The notes beneath the pieces are model-generated. The model was not told the DNA's origin. It saw only the letters and a list, made by a program, of their open reading frames with translations, and did no database searches. A DNA stretch of 64,000 nt from contig JACKML010000007.1 of NCBI GenBank assembly GCA_024235415.1, forward strand, positions 136,843 to 200,842. The letters run 5' to 3'. The stretch is from Chromatiaceae bacterium (GTDB lineage Bacteria; Pseudomonadota; Gammaproteobacteria; Chromatiales; Chromatiaceae). The position numbers were made by a program, and so were the translations under genes. Shown here piece by piece: positions 29,683 through 37,263 of this stretch (the stretch's first letter is position 1; each line of letters opens with the position of its first letter).

Positions 29683-29753
29683 GCATAACTTCAACTCGGA
29701 CACGGCAAAATCGGCACGCCAATTCCGTTGTTCCGGTGATTTTGGCGTTATAA
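29683..29753 (+). repeat. attC-like site before lipoprotein cassette (71 bases)
   Basis: Inverse core GCATAAC at 29683-29689 and core GTTATAA in GGCGTTATAAG at 29747-29753. The stem CAAAATC...GATTTTG with CCGG-type extension lies between them. It separates the toxin-antitoxin block from the lipoprotein gene, whose ATG follows 8 bases later. Confidence 0.6.
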
Positions 29754-29761
29754 GTAATCAA

Positions 29762-30127
29762 ATGAGCAGAATCATCATTTTATTGTTCGTTGCGGTTTTG
29801 GTGGGTTGCAGTAAGTCGCTCGATATTCAGCTGGAACCCGAAGTGAGCTTGTTTCTTAACAACGATGCGGAGCAGCGAATACGGCTCACCCAAGAGGATG
29901 AGGTATATGTGATTCTTGATGAATGGCTGCATGAGAACAGATCCGGCTGGTACGCCACATCTGGCCGTTATCCTGGCGGCGTGTATATAAAATCCGGAAA
30001 ACATGGCATCCAGGTCACTGAGCAACACGTGGTGATTTACTCAACGACAAGCAACGAACCAAGAGCGATATATATTCAAGGCATCAAAAGAGGCGAGTTA
30101 AGTAGAATTAGAAATCATGAAAAATAA
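29762..30127 (+). CDS. Small lipoprotein (cassette)
   Basis: A 121-residue secreted lipoprotein: signal MSRIIILLFVAVLVGCSKS with lipobox LVGC, so Cys17 would be lipidated. The mature part is soluble, mixed beta, with YVILDEWLHENRSGWYATSG and VTEQHVVIYSTTSNEP. No family recognised. Such orphan lipoproteins are common integron cargo. Confidence 0.65.
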   Translation: MSRIIILLFVAVLVGCSKSLDIQLEPEVSLFLNNDAEQRIRLTQEDEVYVILDEWLHENRSGWYATSGRYPGGVYIKSGKHGIQVTEQHVVIYSTTSNEPRAIYIQGIKRGELSRIRNHEK

Positions 30128-30211
30128 TCTCGCAGCAAGTCACCCCCTCCAGTTGGCCACCAAAAGACAATAGGCACACATCGTGCTGATTTCGGCCCAT
30201 GCGTTGAATGA

Positions 30212-30290
30212 GAGCAACAGCTGACTGGGACACGGTCGGATCAGCAATCCGCCAGACGTTTTGCTGATTGCTGATGCGAAACGGTTGAGC
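30212..30290 (+). repeat. attC-like site before last cassette gene (79 bases)
   Basis: Ends in GTTGAGC (30284-30290), a perfect GTTRRRY core, with a GAGCAAC inverse core at 30212-30218. Inside is a perfect hairpin ATCAGCAA...TTGCTGAT. A second perfect core, GCGTTGAAT, at 30201-30209 just upstream suggests two overlapping or decayed sites in the 171-base gap. Confidence 0.55.
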
Positions 30291-30298
30291 AGGAAGAA

Positions 30299-30682
30299 AT
30301 GATACTGCGCTACTCGTTACTGTGGTTTGTACTGGCTATTATCGCAATAGCGAATGGAATATTGCGCGAACAGACGTATGGCCGAATTCTTTCGGACCTG
30401 TCTGCACATCAATTATCCACGGTGACAGGCGCAATATTTTCGGGGTTGTTCGTTTACCATGTTCATCGGGGCTGGCCGATCGGGTCTTCAGGTCAAGCCT
30501 GGAGTATCGGCACCATATGGCTTGTATCGACCATTATCTTCGAGTTCGGGTTTGGCCATTATATTGTGGGCCATTCCTGGAGCCATTTACTCAATGACTA
30601 CAATGTTCTTCAAGGAAGGGTGTGGTCATTGTTTCTGGTTTGGATATTTGTCATGCCAGCGTTAGTACACAAGTATGCCTAA
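30299..30682 (+). CDS. Four-helix membrane protein (last cassette)
   Basis: A 127-residue hydrophobic protein with about four helices; conserved-looking elements are NGILREQTYG near the first helix, FVYHVHRGWP, FEFGFGHYIVGHSW and a final helix ending in ALVHKYA. The ATG follows an AGGAAGAA site directly after the attC core. The sequence GCCTAAC, a perfect inverse core, covers its stop (30677-30683), but no complete attC follows before the next chromosomal gene. Confidence 0.65.
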   Translation: MILRYSLLWFVLAIIAIANGILREQTYGRILSDLSAHQLSTVTGAIFSGLFVYHVHRGWPIGSSGQAWSIGTIWLVSTIIFEFGFGHYIVGHSWSHLLNDYNVLQGRVWSLFLVWIFVMPALVHKYA

Positions 30683-30748
30683 CATCTACGAGCTGTACGA
30701 TCGCGTAATTCCACGAACTCCCTTTCGGTCACCAGGGGCCAGTGTCCT

Positions 30749-31966
30749 ATGAAATGTTTACTGCTGCGTTCACTGCTTGCGTGTGCCGTGGTCTGTTCGG
30801 CTGGCGCTGCTGCGCAGGACAAGCCACGTGTCGATTATCTCAGCCTGGCCCAGGGCGCCATTCCGGTCGCCATCGAGGGCGACGCGAAAGCGATGAAGGT
30901 GGGGATGGACCATGCGCTGCTGGCGATCGATGGCGACGACGGCGGCTTCGTGATGATGCTCAAACCGGGCAGCGCGCAAAGCAAGGTCGTGATCGTCTAC
31001 GCGCTGCCCGCACTGACGACGTTCGATAGCTTCGTGATTCCGAACGTGCGCGAGACACCGAGCCCCTCGCAGACCTTCTTCAGGGACGTCGAGATCGCTG
31101 GATCGGATACTGGCAGCGAGGGGCCTTTCGAGGTGCTGGCCAGTGCGACCCTGAAAGTGCACGACCAGGCCGGGCAGACGACCACGATTCCGGCCAGCGG
31201 GGACCGGCCGGTGCGCTGGCTGCGGCTCACGCTGTCGGGCGGACTCGATATCCAGCGCGACAAGACCTTCTTCGAATTCAGCGAGATCATCGGTCACGGC
31301 GTGCAGGCAGCGGTGCCGCTTTCGGAGGCGTTCAGCGGCAAGTGGAAGGGTCGCGGGGTCCTGCTCGAACTCAAGCAGGACGGCGTGCGCGTGACCGGCT
31401 GCTATGACGGCGTCGGCGATCTCGCCGGCACGGTCGACGGCAACCTGGTGCGCGCGACCGGCACATCGCGCAAGGGCGCGATCCCGAGCGCCTTCGTGCT
31501 GACCGTCGGCGCCGATGGCGGGATCTTCGGCGTACGCTCGACCAACGGTGCACCTTTCCGGCTGTACACCGGAGATGCCGCACCGAAGCTCAAGACGGAG
31601 TGCTCTGCGCAGCCGGTACAGCAACTCGGTTGCGGCTCGATCATCCACGGCATCGCCTTCGATTTCGACTCGGCGGCCATCCGGCCGGAATCCAAACCGT
31701 TGCTCGATGCCCTGTTTGCCGGTCTGCAGGCCTCGACCACATCAGCACTCACGGTGGTCGGACATACCTCCAGCGAGGGTTCGGACGCCTACAACGACGA
31801 TCTATCACGACGCCGTGCCGAATCGGTCGTCACAGCCATGGTCGCGCGCGGCATCGACCCGGCCCGCCTGTCGGCCGAGGGCCGCGGCGAGCAGCAGCCG
31901 ATCGCGGACAACACCACGGAGACGGGCCGCTCGATGAACCGGCGCGTCGAGATCGCCTGCCGCTGA
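30749..31966 (+). CDS. OmpA-C-domain periplasmic/outer-membrane protein
   Basis: A 405-residue exported protein: Sec signal at 1-22 (CSAGAAAQ), an N-terminal beta-rich domain at about 25-170 that looks like a carbohydrate-binding jelly roll (SFVIPNVRETPSPSQTFF, PVRWLRLTLSGGL), a second small beta domain at 180-275, and a C-terminal OmpA-like peptidoglycan-binding domain (IAFDFDSAAIRPES, VVGHTSSEGSDAYNDDLSRRRA, GRGEQQPIADN, NRRVEIAC). It probably tethers to murein. The function of the N-terminal part is unknown. High GC marks the return to ordinary chromosome. Confidence 0.85.
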   Translation: MKCLLLRSLLACAVVCSAGAAAQDKPRVDYLSLAQGAIPVAIEGDAKAMKVGMDHALLAIDGDDGGFVMMLKPGSAQSKVVIVYALPALTTFDSFVIPNVRETPSPSQTFFRDVEIAGSDTGSEGPFEVLASATLKVHDQAGQTTTIPASGDRPVRWLRLTLSGGLDIQRDKTFFEFSEIIGHGVQAAVPLSEAFSGKWKGRGVLLELKQDGVRVTGCYDGVGDLAGTVDGNLVRATGTSRKGAIPSAFVLTVGADGGIFGVRSTNGAPFRLYTGDAAPKLKTECSAQPVQQLGCGSIIHGIAFDFDSAAIRPESKPLLDALFAGLQASTTSALTVVGHTSSEGSDAYNDDLSRRRAESVVTAMVARGIDPARLSAEGRGEQQPIADNTTETGRSMNRRVEIACR

Positions 31967-31973
31967 AAACCGC

Positions 31974-31997
31974 GCCCGGGTTTCGCGAAACCCGGGC
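31974..31997. terminator. Perfect 24-base palindrome after the OmpA-like gene
   Basis: Arms GCCCGGGTTTCG and CGAAACCCGGGC are perfectly complementary without a loop spacer, 8 bases after the stop codon. The hairpin would be very stable. It lacks a downstream T-run, so intrinsic termination is not certain. Confidence 0.45.
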
Positions 31998-32065
31998 CGG
32001 CTGCGTAAACTTGTGAGCCCTGACTGCAACCTCGCGGCATCACCCCGCCCCCGGACGAACCCAAC

Positions 32066-32485
32066 ATGATCCAGGTCGTACTCCGCATCGCCATCTGGCT
32101 GATCGTACTCGGCATCGGCTACTGGCTGATCGGCCCACAGGTGCTCGATTCCTCAGACGACGCCAGCCCGTTCAAGAGCGCATCGACGCTGTATCTGCCG
32201 CCGCCCAGGCCGCCTCGCCTCGCCGAGTACGAGGCCCTGGCGCAGGGACGGCCTCTCCGTCCTGAAGAGATGTCCGACTACCGTGCACTCGACGAGGCGC
32301 GCAAGGCGACGTTCTGGCAACAGCAGGGCGAGTCGGTGGACGCGGCCCTGGCCGGGGTCAAGACGGGACGCCGACAGCATCTGGTCACGTTGCTGCAACA
32401 ACGCGGTGCGGCCAATGAAGAGATCGCCACCTTCCTGCTGGTCGCAGGACGCGACCACCCGGATCTGCTGAAAGACCGCGAGTAG
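32066..32485 (+). CDS. Small protein with N-terminal membrane helix
   Basis: A 139-residue protein with one hydrophobic helix at residues 4-22 (VVLRIAIWLIVLGIGYWLI) and a soluble part rich in Pro, Ala and Glu ending HPDLLKDRE. It looks like a membrane-anchored accessory protein. No recognised domain. It stands alone, convergent with the SLC13 gene. Confidence 0.6.
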   Translation: MIQVVLRIAIWLIVLGIGYWLIGPQVLDSSDDASPFKSASTLYLPPPRPPRLAEYEALAQGRPLRPEEMSDYRALDEARKATFWQQQGESVDAALAGVKTGRRQHLVTLLQQRGAANEEIATFLLVAGRDHPDLLKDRE

Positions 32486-32554
32486 GACACCGTCGCGGCC
32501 GGGTTCCGCGGCAGGTCAGGCCGACGATCTCGATCCGTGTGCCGGCCTTGCCGG

Positions 32555-34387
32555 TCAGGATGCCGCCAGGGGAAACACCCAGGGGACCAGGACCACGGTG
32601 ATGACCAGCGCGATCAGCTGCAGCGGCACGCCGAGCTTGAGGAAATCACTGAACCGGTACTGCCCCGGTGCCAGGATCAATGTGTTGACCGGCGACGCCA
32701 CCGGGGTCGCGAAAGCGGTCGACGCGGCGATCGCCACGGTCATCAGGAACGGCGCCGGTGCGAAGTGCAGGTCGATCGCCAGGCTGAGCGCGATCGGCGC
32801 AATCAGGACCGTGGTCGCCGTGTTCGAGATGAACTGACTCAGCAGCGATGTGAGCACGAACAGGCCGACCAGGATCGCGTGCGGACCCAGGTCGTGGAAC
32901 GCAACCGCCAGGCCGCTGACGATCACCGCTGCCCCACCGGTCTTCTCCAACGCATCGGCCAGCGGCAACATGCCCGCGATCAGCACCAGGCTCTGCCAGC
33001 TCATCGAGCGGTAGGCCTCCTCGACGTCGACGCAGCGTGTCAGCACCATCGCCAGTGCGGCCAGCATCACCGCCACCAGGTTGGACGTCAGCCCGGTGAT
33101 CATCAGGGCGACCATCAGCACGGTGATCATCACCGCCCAGGGTGCCTGGTTTCCATGCCAGGTGCGCTCGACGACCTCTTCGGGCAGTTCCAGCAACAGC
33201 AGATCGCGACGCGGCCCGCTGAGTCGCTCCAGGTCGCTCCAGGCGCCGGCGACCAACAGGATGTCGCCGGCCTGCAGCTCGGTGTGTTCGAAGTCGAGTG
33301 CCAGCGGGCTGTGGCCTCGACGCAGCGACACGATATTCAGGCGCTGACGCTCGCGCAGGTTGCCCTGGCGCACGGTCTTGCCGATCAATGGCGAATCGGG
33401 CACGACCAGCGCCTCGGCGACACCGAAGGTCTCGCGGAAGCGGCGTTGCAGTCCATGCGGGAAACCCTGGTCGCTGAGGCCGAGCTGTTGCCCGTGTTCC
33501 GCCACCCGGTCACCCGGGGCCGATACGATCAGGATGTCGTTGGCGCGCAGACGGGTCTCGATCAGCACCGGCTGCAGTGACGACAGCAGCGCCGCCTGGC
33601 GCTCCACTGCGATCACCGTGTGGCCGTAATGCCGGCGCAGGCCGACCTCGCCGACCGTCTTGCCACACAGCATCGAACCGGGCTGCACCTGCAGCCGGTG
33701 CAGGCTGTTGGCGATGCCGTACTGCTCGGCCATCTCGTGCAGACGCTTGCGTCGATGTCCCGGCTCGGCGGCGCCGCGTGCCGGCAGCAGGCGCCGGCCG
33801 ACGGTCAGCATGTAGGCCAGAGCGGCGATCAGGATGACGCCGCCGATCAACGTGAAATCGAAGAACGCGAAGCCGGGGTAACCGGCATCGATCAGCGCGC
33901 GGTTGGCCGCCAGGTTGGGTGGCGTGCCGATCAGGGTCAGCATACCGCCGATCAGCGAGGCCACGGCGACCGGCAACAACAGCCGCGCGGGCGCCACGCC
34001 GGATTCGCGGGCAAGGGTCAGGACCACCGGGATGAACAACGCGACCACCCCGGTCGAACTCATGATCGCCGACAGCACCGCGACGACGGGCATCAGCAAC
34101 AGGATCAGGCGTGTCTCGCTGGCGCTGGCCAGGCCGGCGATCTTGAGGCCCACCGCTGCAGCGACGCCGGTGCGCGACAGCCCCTCGCTGACCACGAACA
34201 GGCCGGCGATCAGCATCACCAGCGGGTTGCCGAAACCGGCGACCGCTTCCGCCGGCGTCAGGATACCGAACAGCGCGAGCGCAATGATCACCATCGCCGC
34301 AGTCAGGTCGAGCCGCACGCGGCCACTGAAAAACAATGCGATCGCGCCGACCACCAGGCCGTATACAAACCAGATCTGCCAGGACAC
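32555..34387 (-). CDS. SLC13-family transporter with TrkA-C domains (second copy)
   Basis: A 610-residue protein with the same architecture as the gene at 17.3 kb: membrane half one with STGVVALFIPVVL and TLIGTPPNLAAN, two TrkA-C domains at about 205-395, and membrane half two with SNTATTVLIAPIALSLA and SPVNTLILAPGQYRFSDF. Sequence identity to the other copy is modest by eye, so they are likely old paralogues with different substrates. Substrate unknown; sulfate or dicarboxylate are possible. Confidence 0.88.
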   Translation of the reverse strand: MSWQIWFVYGLVVGAIALFFSGRVRLDLTAAMVIIALALFGILTPAEAVAGFGNPLVMLIAGLFVVSEGLSRTGVAAAVGLKIAGLASASETRLILLLMPVVAVLSAIMSSTGVVALFIPVVLTLARESGVAPARLLLPVAVASLIGGMLTLIGTPPNLAANRALIDAGYPGFAFFDFTLIGGVILIAALAYMLTVGRRLLPARGAAEPGHRRKRLHEMAEQYGIANSLHRLQVQPGSMLCGKTVGEVGLRRHYGHTVIAVERQAALLSSLQPVLIETRLRANDILIVSAPGDRVAEHGQQLGLSDQGFPHGLQRRFRETFGVAEALVVPDSPLIGKTVRQGNLRERQRLNIVSLRRGHSPLALDFEHTELQAGDILLVAGAWSDLERLSGPRRDLLLLELPEEVVERTWHGNQAPWAVMITVLMVALMITGLTSNLVAVMLAALAMVLTRCVDVEEAYRSMSWQSLVLIAGMLPLADALEKTGGAAVIVSGLAVAFHDLGPHAILVGLFVLTSLLSQFISNTATTVLIAPIALSLAIDLHFAPAPFLMTVAIAASTAFATPVASPVNTLILAPGQYRFSDFLKLGVPLQLIALVITVVLVPWVFPLAAS

Positions 34388-34504
34388 CTGAATCCCTTTT
34401 ACCCGCTGTTCGCAACCGGCCCCTCTACATCATGAGGCGTGCCAGCTTGATGACAAAAGCCCGGCCCGGCGTGGCCGTCGCCAGGGAGCCGGCCGCGGCA
34501 GCGT

Positions 34505-34948
34505 TCAGCGCAGGCGCGCATGCATGGTCGCGTCAATCACCGCCGCCGCATTCGCACCGATCTCGACCCGCAGCGTGAGCCGCGAGCGGCCCTTGCCGGT
34601 CAATGCCCCGATGAAGGTACGCCGCGCGGCCTCGGTCACCGCGCAATGGCAGACGATGTCACCGGTAACCGGCAGCCGGTAACGGATATTGGCCTCCACC
34701 ACCACCAGCTCGGCGTCGAGTCCGGCCTGCGCAATCATGTGCGCGCACAGACCCCACGCCGCGAGGATCCCGAGCGCGTACTGGCTGCCCGCAAATCCGG
34801 TGCCATGGATATTGATATTGGGGGCGAGCGGCGCCTCCACCGTGATCGACCTGGCGTCCAGGGTACTGATCCGGTACCCCATTGCGGCGCTGAGCGGGAT
34901 CGTCCGGTTGATCAGTGCCTGCAGCTGTGTCGCGCTGCTGTCGCTCAT
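34505..34948 (-). CDS. YiiD C-terminal-type thioesterase
   Basis: A 147-residue hot-dog fold protein of the YiiD_C thioesterase family: PLAPNINIHGTGFAGSQYAL contains the catalytic-loop Asn/His/Thr region and VVVEANIRYRLPV a core strand. It would hydrolyse acyl-CoA or acyl-ACP. Its start overlaps the end of matB by 4 bases, making it the last gene of the malonate operon. Confidence 0.82.
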   Translation of the reverse strand: MSDSSATQLQALINRTIPLSAAMGYRISTLDARSITVEAPLAPNINIHGTGFAGSQYALGILAAWGLCAHMIAQAGLDAELVVVEANIRYRLPVTGDIVCHCAVTEAARRTFIGALTGKGRSRLTLRVEIGANAAAVIDATMHARLR

Positions 34949-36462
34949 GCAAAGGTGTCCTTGTAAGTCTCGCGCAGCACGTTCTTCTGCACCTTGCCCA
35001 TGGTATTGCGTGGCAGCTGGTCGACGATGTACACCCGCTTGGGCTGCTTGAAACGCGCCAGCCGGTCCTGCAGCGCCGTAATCACCGACGCCTCAGACAA
35101 CGCAGCGCTGCCGTCGGCGACCACCACCGCGGTCACCCCTTCACCGAAATCCGGGTGCGGTACACCGATCACCGCCGATTCCCGGATCCCCGGCAGCTCG
35201 TCGAGCTGCGCCTCGATCTCTTTCGGGTACACATTGAAGCCTCCGGAGATGATCAGGTCCTTGGCGCGGCCGACGATGGTAACCCGGCCGTCGTCGGCCA
35301 TCACCGCGATGTCACCGGTGATGAACCACCCGTCAGTGCGGAACTCCTCCGCGGTCTTGTCCGGCATCTGCCAGTAACCGCTGAACACGTTGGGACCGGT
35401 GATCTCCAGGACCCCGGCCTCGCCGCGCGGCAACTCACGGCCCTGCCCGTCGGCGACGCGCGCATCCACCCCGGGCAGCGCATACCCGACGGTGCCTGCG
35501 ATACGCTCACCGTCATAAGGATTGGACGTGATCATGCCGGCCTCGGTCATGCCGTAGCGCTCGAGTATGCGATGTCCGGTACGCGCCTCGAATGCACGGT
35601 GTGTATCGGCCAGCAGCGGCGCCGAGCCGGAGATGAAAAGGCGCATGTTGGCGCAGGTGTCGCGAGTGAACCGGGGGTTGTCGAGCAGCCGGGTATAGAA
35701 GGTCGGGACACCCATCATCACGGTGGCCTCGCCGAGCCTGTCGATGACGCCATCGGCGTCGAAGCGCGGCATGAAAATCACCCGCGAGCCGCCGAGCAGG
35801 GCGCAGTGCAGCGCCACGAACAGACCGTGTACATGGAAGATCGGCAGCGCGTGCAACAACACGTCGCCCGTTTGCCAGTGCCAGGTGTCGAACAGCACCT
35901 GTGCGTTCGACGCGAGGTTGGCGTGACTGAGCATCGCGCCCTTGGATCGCCCGGTGGTACCCGAGGTATAGAGGATGGCGGCGAGCTCGTCGGCGGCCAC
36001 CTCCACGATCCTGTCGCTTGCCGCGTGCGCTGCCAGTGCATCGGTCAGGCTGCCCTGCCCCGCGGCGTCGAGCGTGAACAGTTCGGGCACGCCCGACTCG
36101 CGCGCGACCGTCGCCATCGCGGACAGTGACTTCGGCGCACAGACAAACAGCCGCGGCGTGGCATCCTGCAGAAAGTAAGCGACCTCGGCCGGGGTATACG
36201 CGGTATTCAGCGGGATGTAGATCGCGCCTGCACGCAGGCAGGCCAGGTACAGCAGCACCGACTCGATCGACTTGTCGACCTGGACCATCACGCGGTCACC
36301 CTTCCTCACCCCCAGGCCCTGCAGCAGGCTCAGCAGGCGACCGGTCTGTTCCGGTACATCGCTGTAGCGTAGCTGGCGAGCGTGCCCTGTATCGAGGAAC
36401 AGGGCATTGGGGTCGCTGGGGAAGCGCTCGATAAACAGTGCATAGAGATTCGCGTTTCGCAT
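34945..36462 (-). CDS. matB: Malonyl-CoA synthetase
   Basis: A 505-residue ANL-superfamily ligase that makes malonyl-CoA from malonate, ATP and CoA. The P-loop is YTSGTTGRSKGAMLSH near residue 165, followed by ALPIFHVHGLF, the adenylate motif YGMTEAG, GWFITGD, the hinge GRAKDLII and the catalytic Lys in PRNTMGKVQK. Ordering with a malonyl-CoA decarboxylase gene and a malonate-type TRAP transporter supports MatB rather than a generic acyl-CoA ligase. The TauE-like gene lies 12 bases upstream. Confidence 0.92.
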   Translation of the reverse strand: MRNANLYALFIERFPSDPNALFLDTGHARQLRYSDVPEQTGRLLSLLQGLGVRKGDRVMVQVDKSIESVLLYLACLRAGAIYIPLNTAYTPAEVAYFLQDATPRLFVCAPKSLSAMATVARESGVPELFTLDAAGQGSLTDALAAHAASDRIVEVAADELAAILYTSGTTGRSKGAMLSHANLASNAQVLFDTWHWQTGDVLLHALPIFHVHGLFVALHCALLGGSRVIFMPRFDADGVIDRLGEATVMMGVPTFYTRLLDNPRFTRDTCANMRLFISGSAPLLADTHRAFEARTGHRILERYGMTEAGMITSNPYDGERIAGTVGYALPGVDARVADGQGRELPRGEAGVLEITGPNVFSGYWQMPDKTAEEFRTDGWFITGDIAVMADDGRVTIVGRAKDLIISGGFNVYPKEIEAQLDELPGIRESAVIGVPHPDFGEGVTAVVVADGSAALSEASVITALQDRLARFKQPKRVYIVDQLPRNTMGKVQKNVLRETYKDTFA

Positions 36463-36474
36463 TGGTCGAATCCT

Positions 36475-37263
36475 TCAGAGCATGTTGTAGGCCATGCGGC
36501 TGGCCAGGACGAAAAGAAACACCGCGAACAGCCGGCGAAGCAGCATGTCCGGCAGCTTGTGCGCCAGCGTCGCGCCGAGGGGCGCAAACAGCAGACTGGC
36601 AGCCACCACGCCGCCAAATACCGGCAGGTTGACATAACCGATACTGGCCGGCGGTATGCCGGCTTCATCCAGCCCGCCGACGATGTAACCGAGGGTCGCG
36701 CTGGCCGCCAGCGGCAGCCCGACCGCGGCCGCGGTCGCAATCGCACGCTTGACCGGCACACCGCAGTAGCTGAGGAACGGCACGTGCATGGCGCCGCCAC
36801 CTATCCCCATCAGGGCGGACACCACACCCACGGTCGTCGATGTCGCGGCCAGTCCCGCCGTACCCGGCAGGCTACGGTGCGCACCGACGCGAGTCAGCGC
36901 CATCTGCAGTGAGATGGCGAACAGGAAAACAATGAAGGCGACATACAAGGCGTCGCCGGGGATGATGTCAGCCAGCCAGGCACCGATCAGCGAGCCGACG
37001 AATACCGCCGGTCCCATGATACGAAACAGCCCCCAATCGACCGCGCCCTTGCGATGGTGGGTATAGATGCTCGAGATCGCGGTGACGACGATGGTCGCCA
37101 GTGAGGTGCCCAGCGCCATCTTGATCGCGATCGCGTGCGGCACGCCGTGGCTCTCGAACAGCAGGGTCACGATGGGCACGATGATCACTCCACCGCCGAT
37201 GCCGAGCAGCCCTGCGAGGGTGCCGGCAATCGCACCGGACAGCAGCAGCATCGGTAGATCCAT
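36475..37263 (-). CDS. TauE/SafE family permease
   Basis: A 262-residue membrane protein with about eight helices and two repeats of the TauE/SafE motif: GLLGIGGGVIIVPIVTLLFE at the N-terminus and ALMGIGGGAMHVPFLSYCG in the middle. Members export sulfite, sulfoacetate or other anions. It lies inside the malonate operon, with its start one base from the matA stop. A role as malonate exchanger or safety valve is conjecture. Confidence 0.9.
   Translation of the reverse strand: MDLPMLLLSGAIAGTLAGLLGIGGGVIIVPIVTLLFESHGVPHAIAIKMALGTSLATIVVTAISSIYTHHRKGAVDWGLFRIMGPAVFVGSLIGAWLADIIPGDALYVAFIVFLFAISLQMALTRVGAHRSLPGTAGLAATSTTVGVVSALMGIGGGAMHVPFLSYCGVPVKRAIATAAAVGLPLAASATLGYIVGGLDEAGIPPASIGYVNLPVFGGVVAASLLFAPLGATLAHKLPDMLLRRLFAVFLFVLASRMAYNML

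Larger units (their letters stand above)
26831..30690. mobile_element. Integron gene-cassette cluster without integrase in window
   Basis: About 3.9 kb of small, AT-richer genes separated by attC-like sites, flanked by ordinary high-GC chromosomal genes. The clearest proof is cassette 1: it begins with the core GTTAGAT (26831-26837) and ends with its exact complement ATCTAAC (27395-27401), as expected when the two halves of one circular cassette's attC are split by integration. Further attC-like sites lie at 27395-27529, 27943-28003, 29683-29753 and 30212-30290. Cargo is typical of cassettes: a HEPN protein, toxin-antitoxin pairs and small membrane proteins or lipoproteins. No intI, attI or Pc promoter is seen, so this may be a detached cluster (CALIN) or the distal part of a chromosomal integron. 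Confidence 0.75.
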
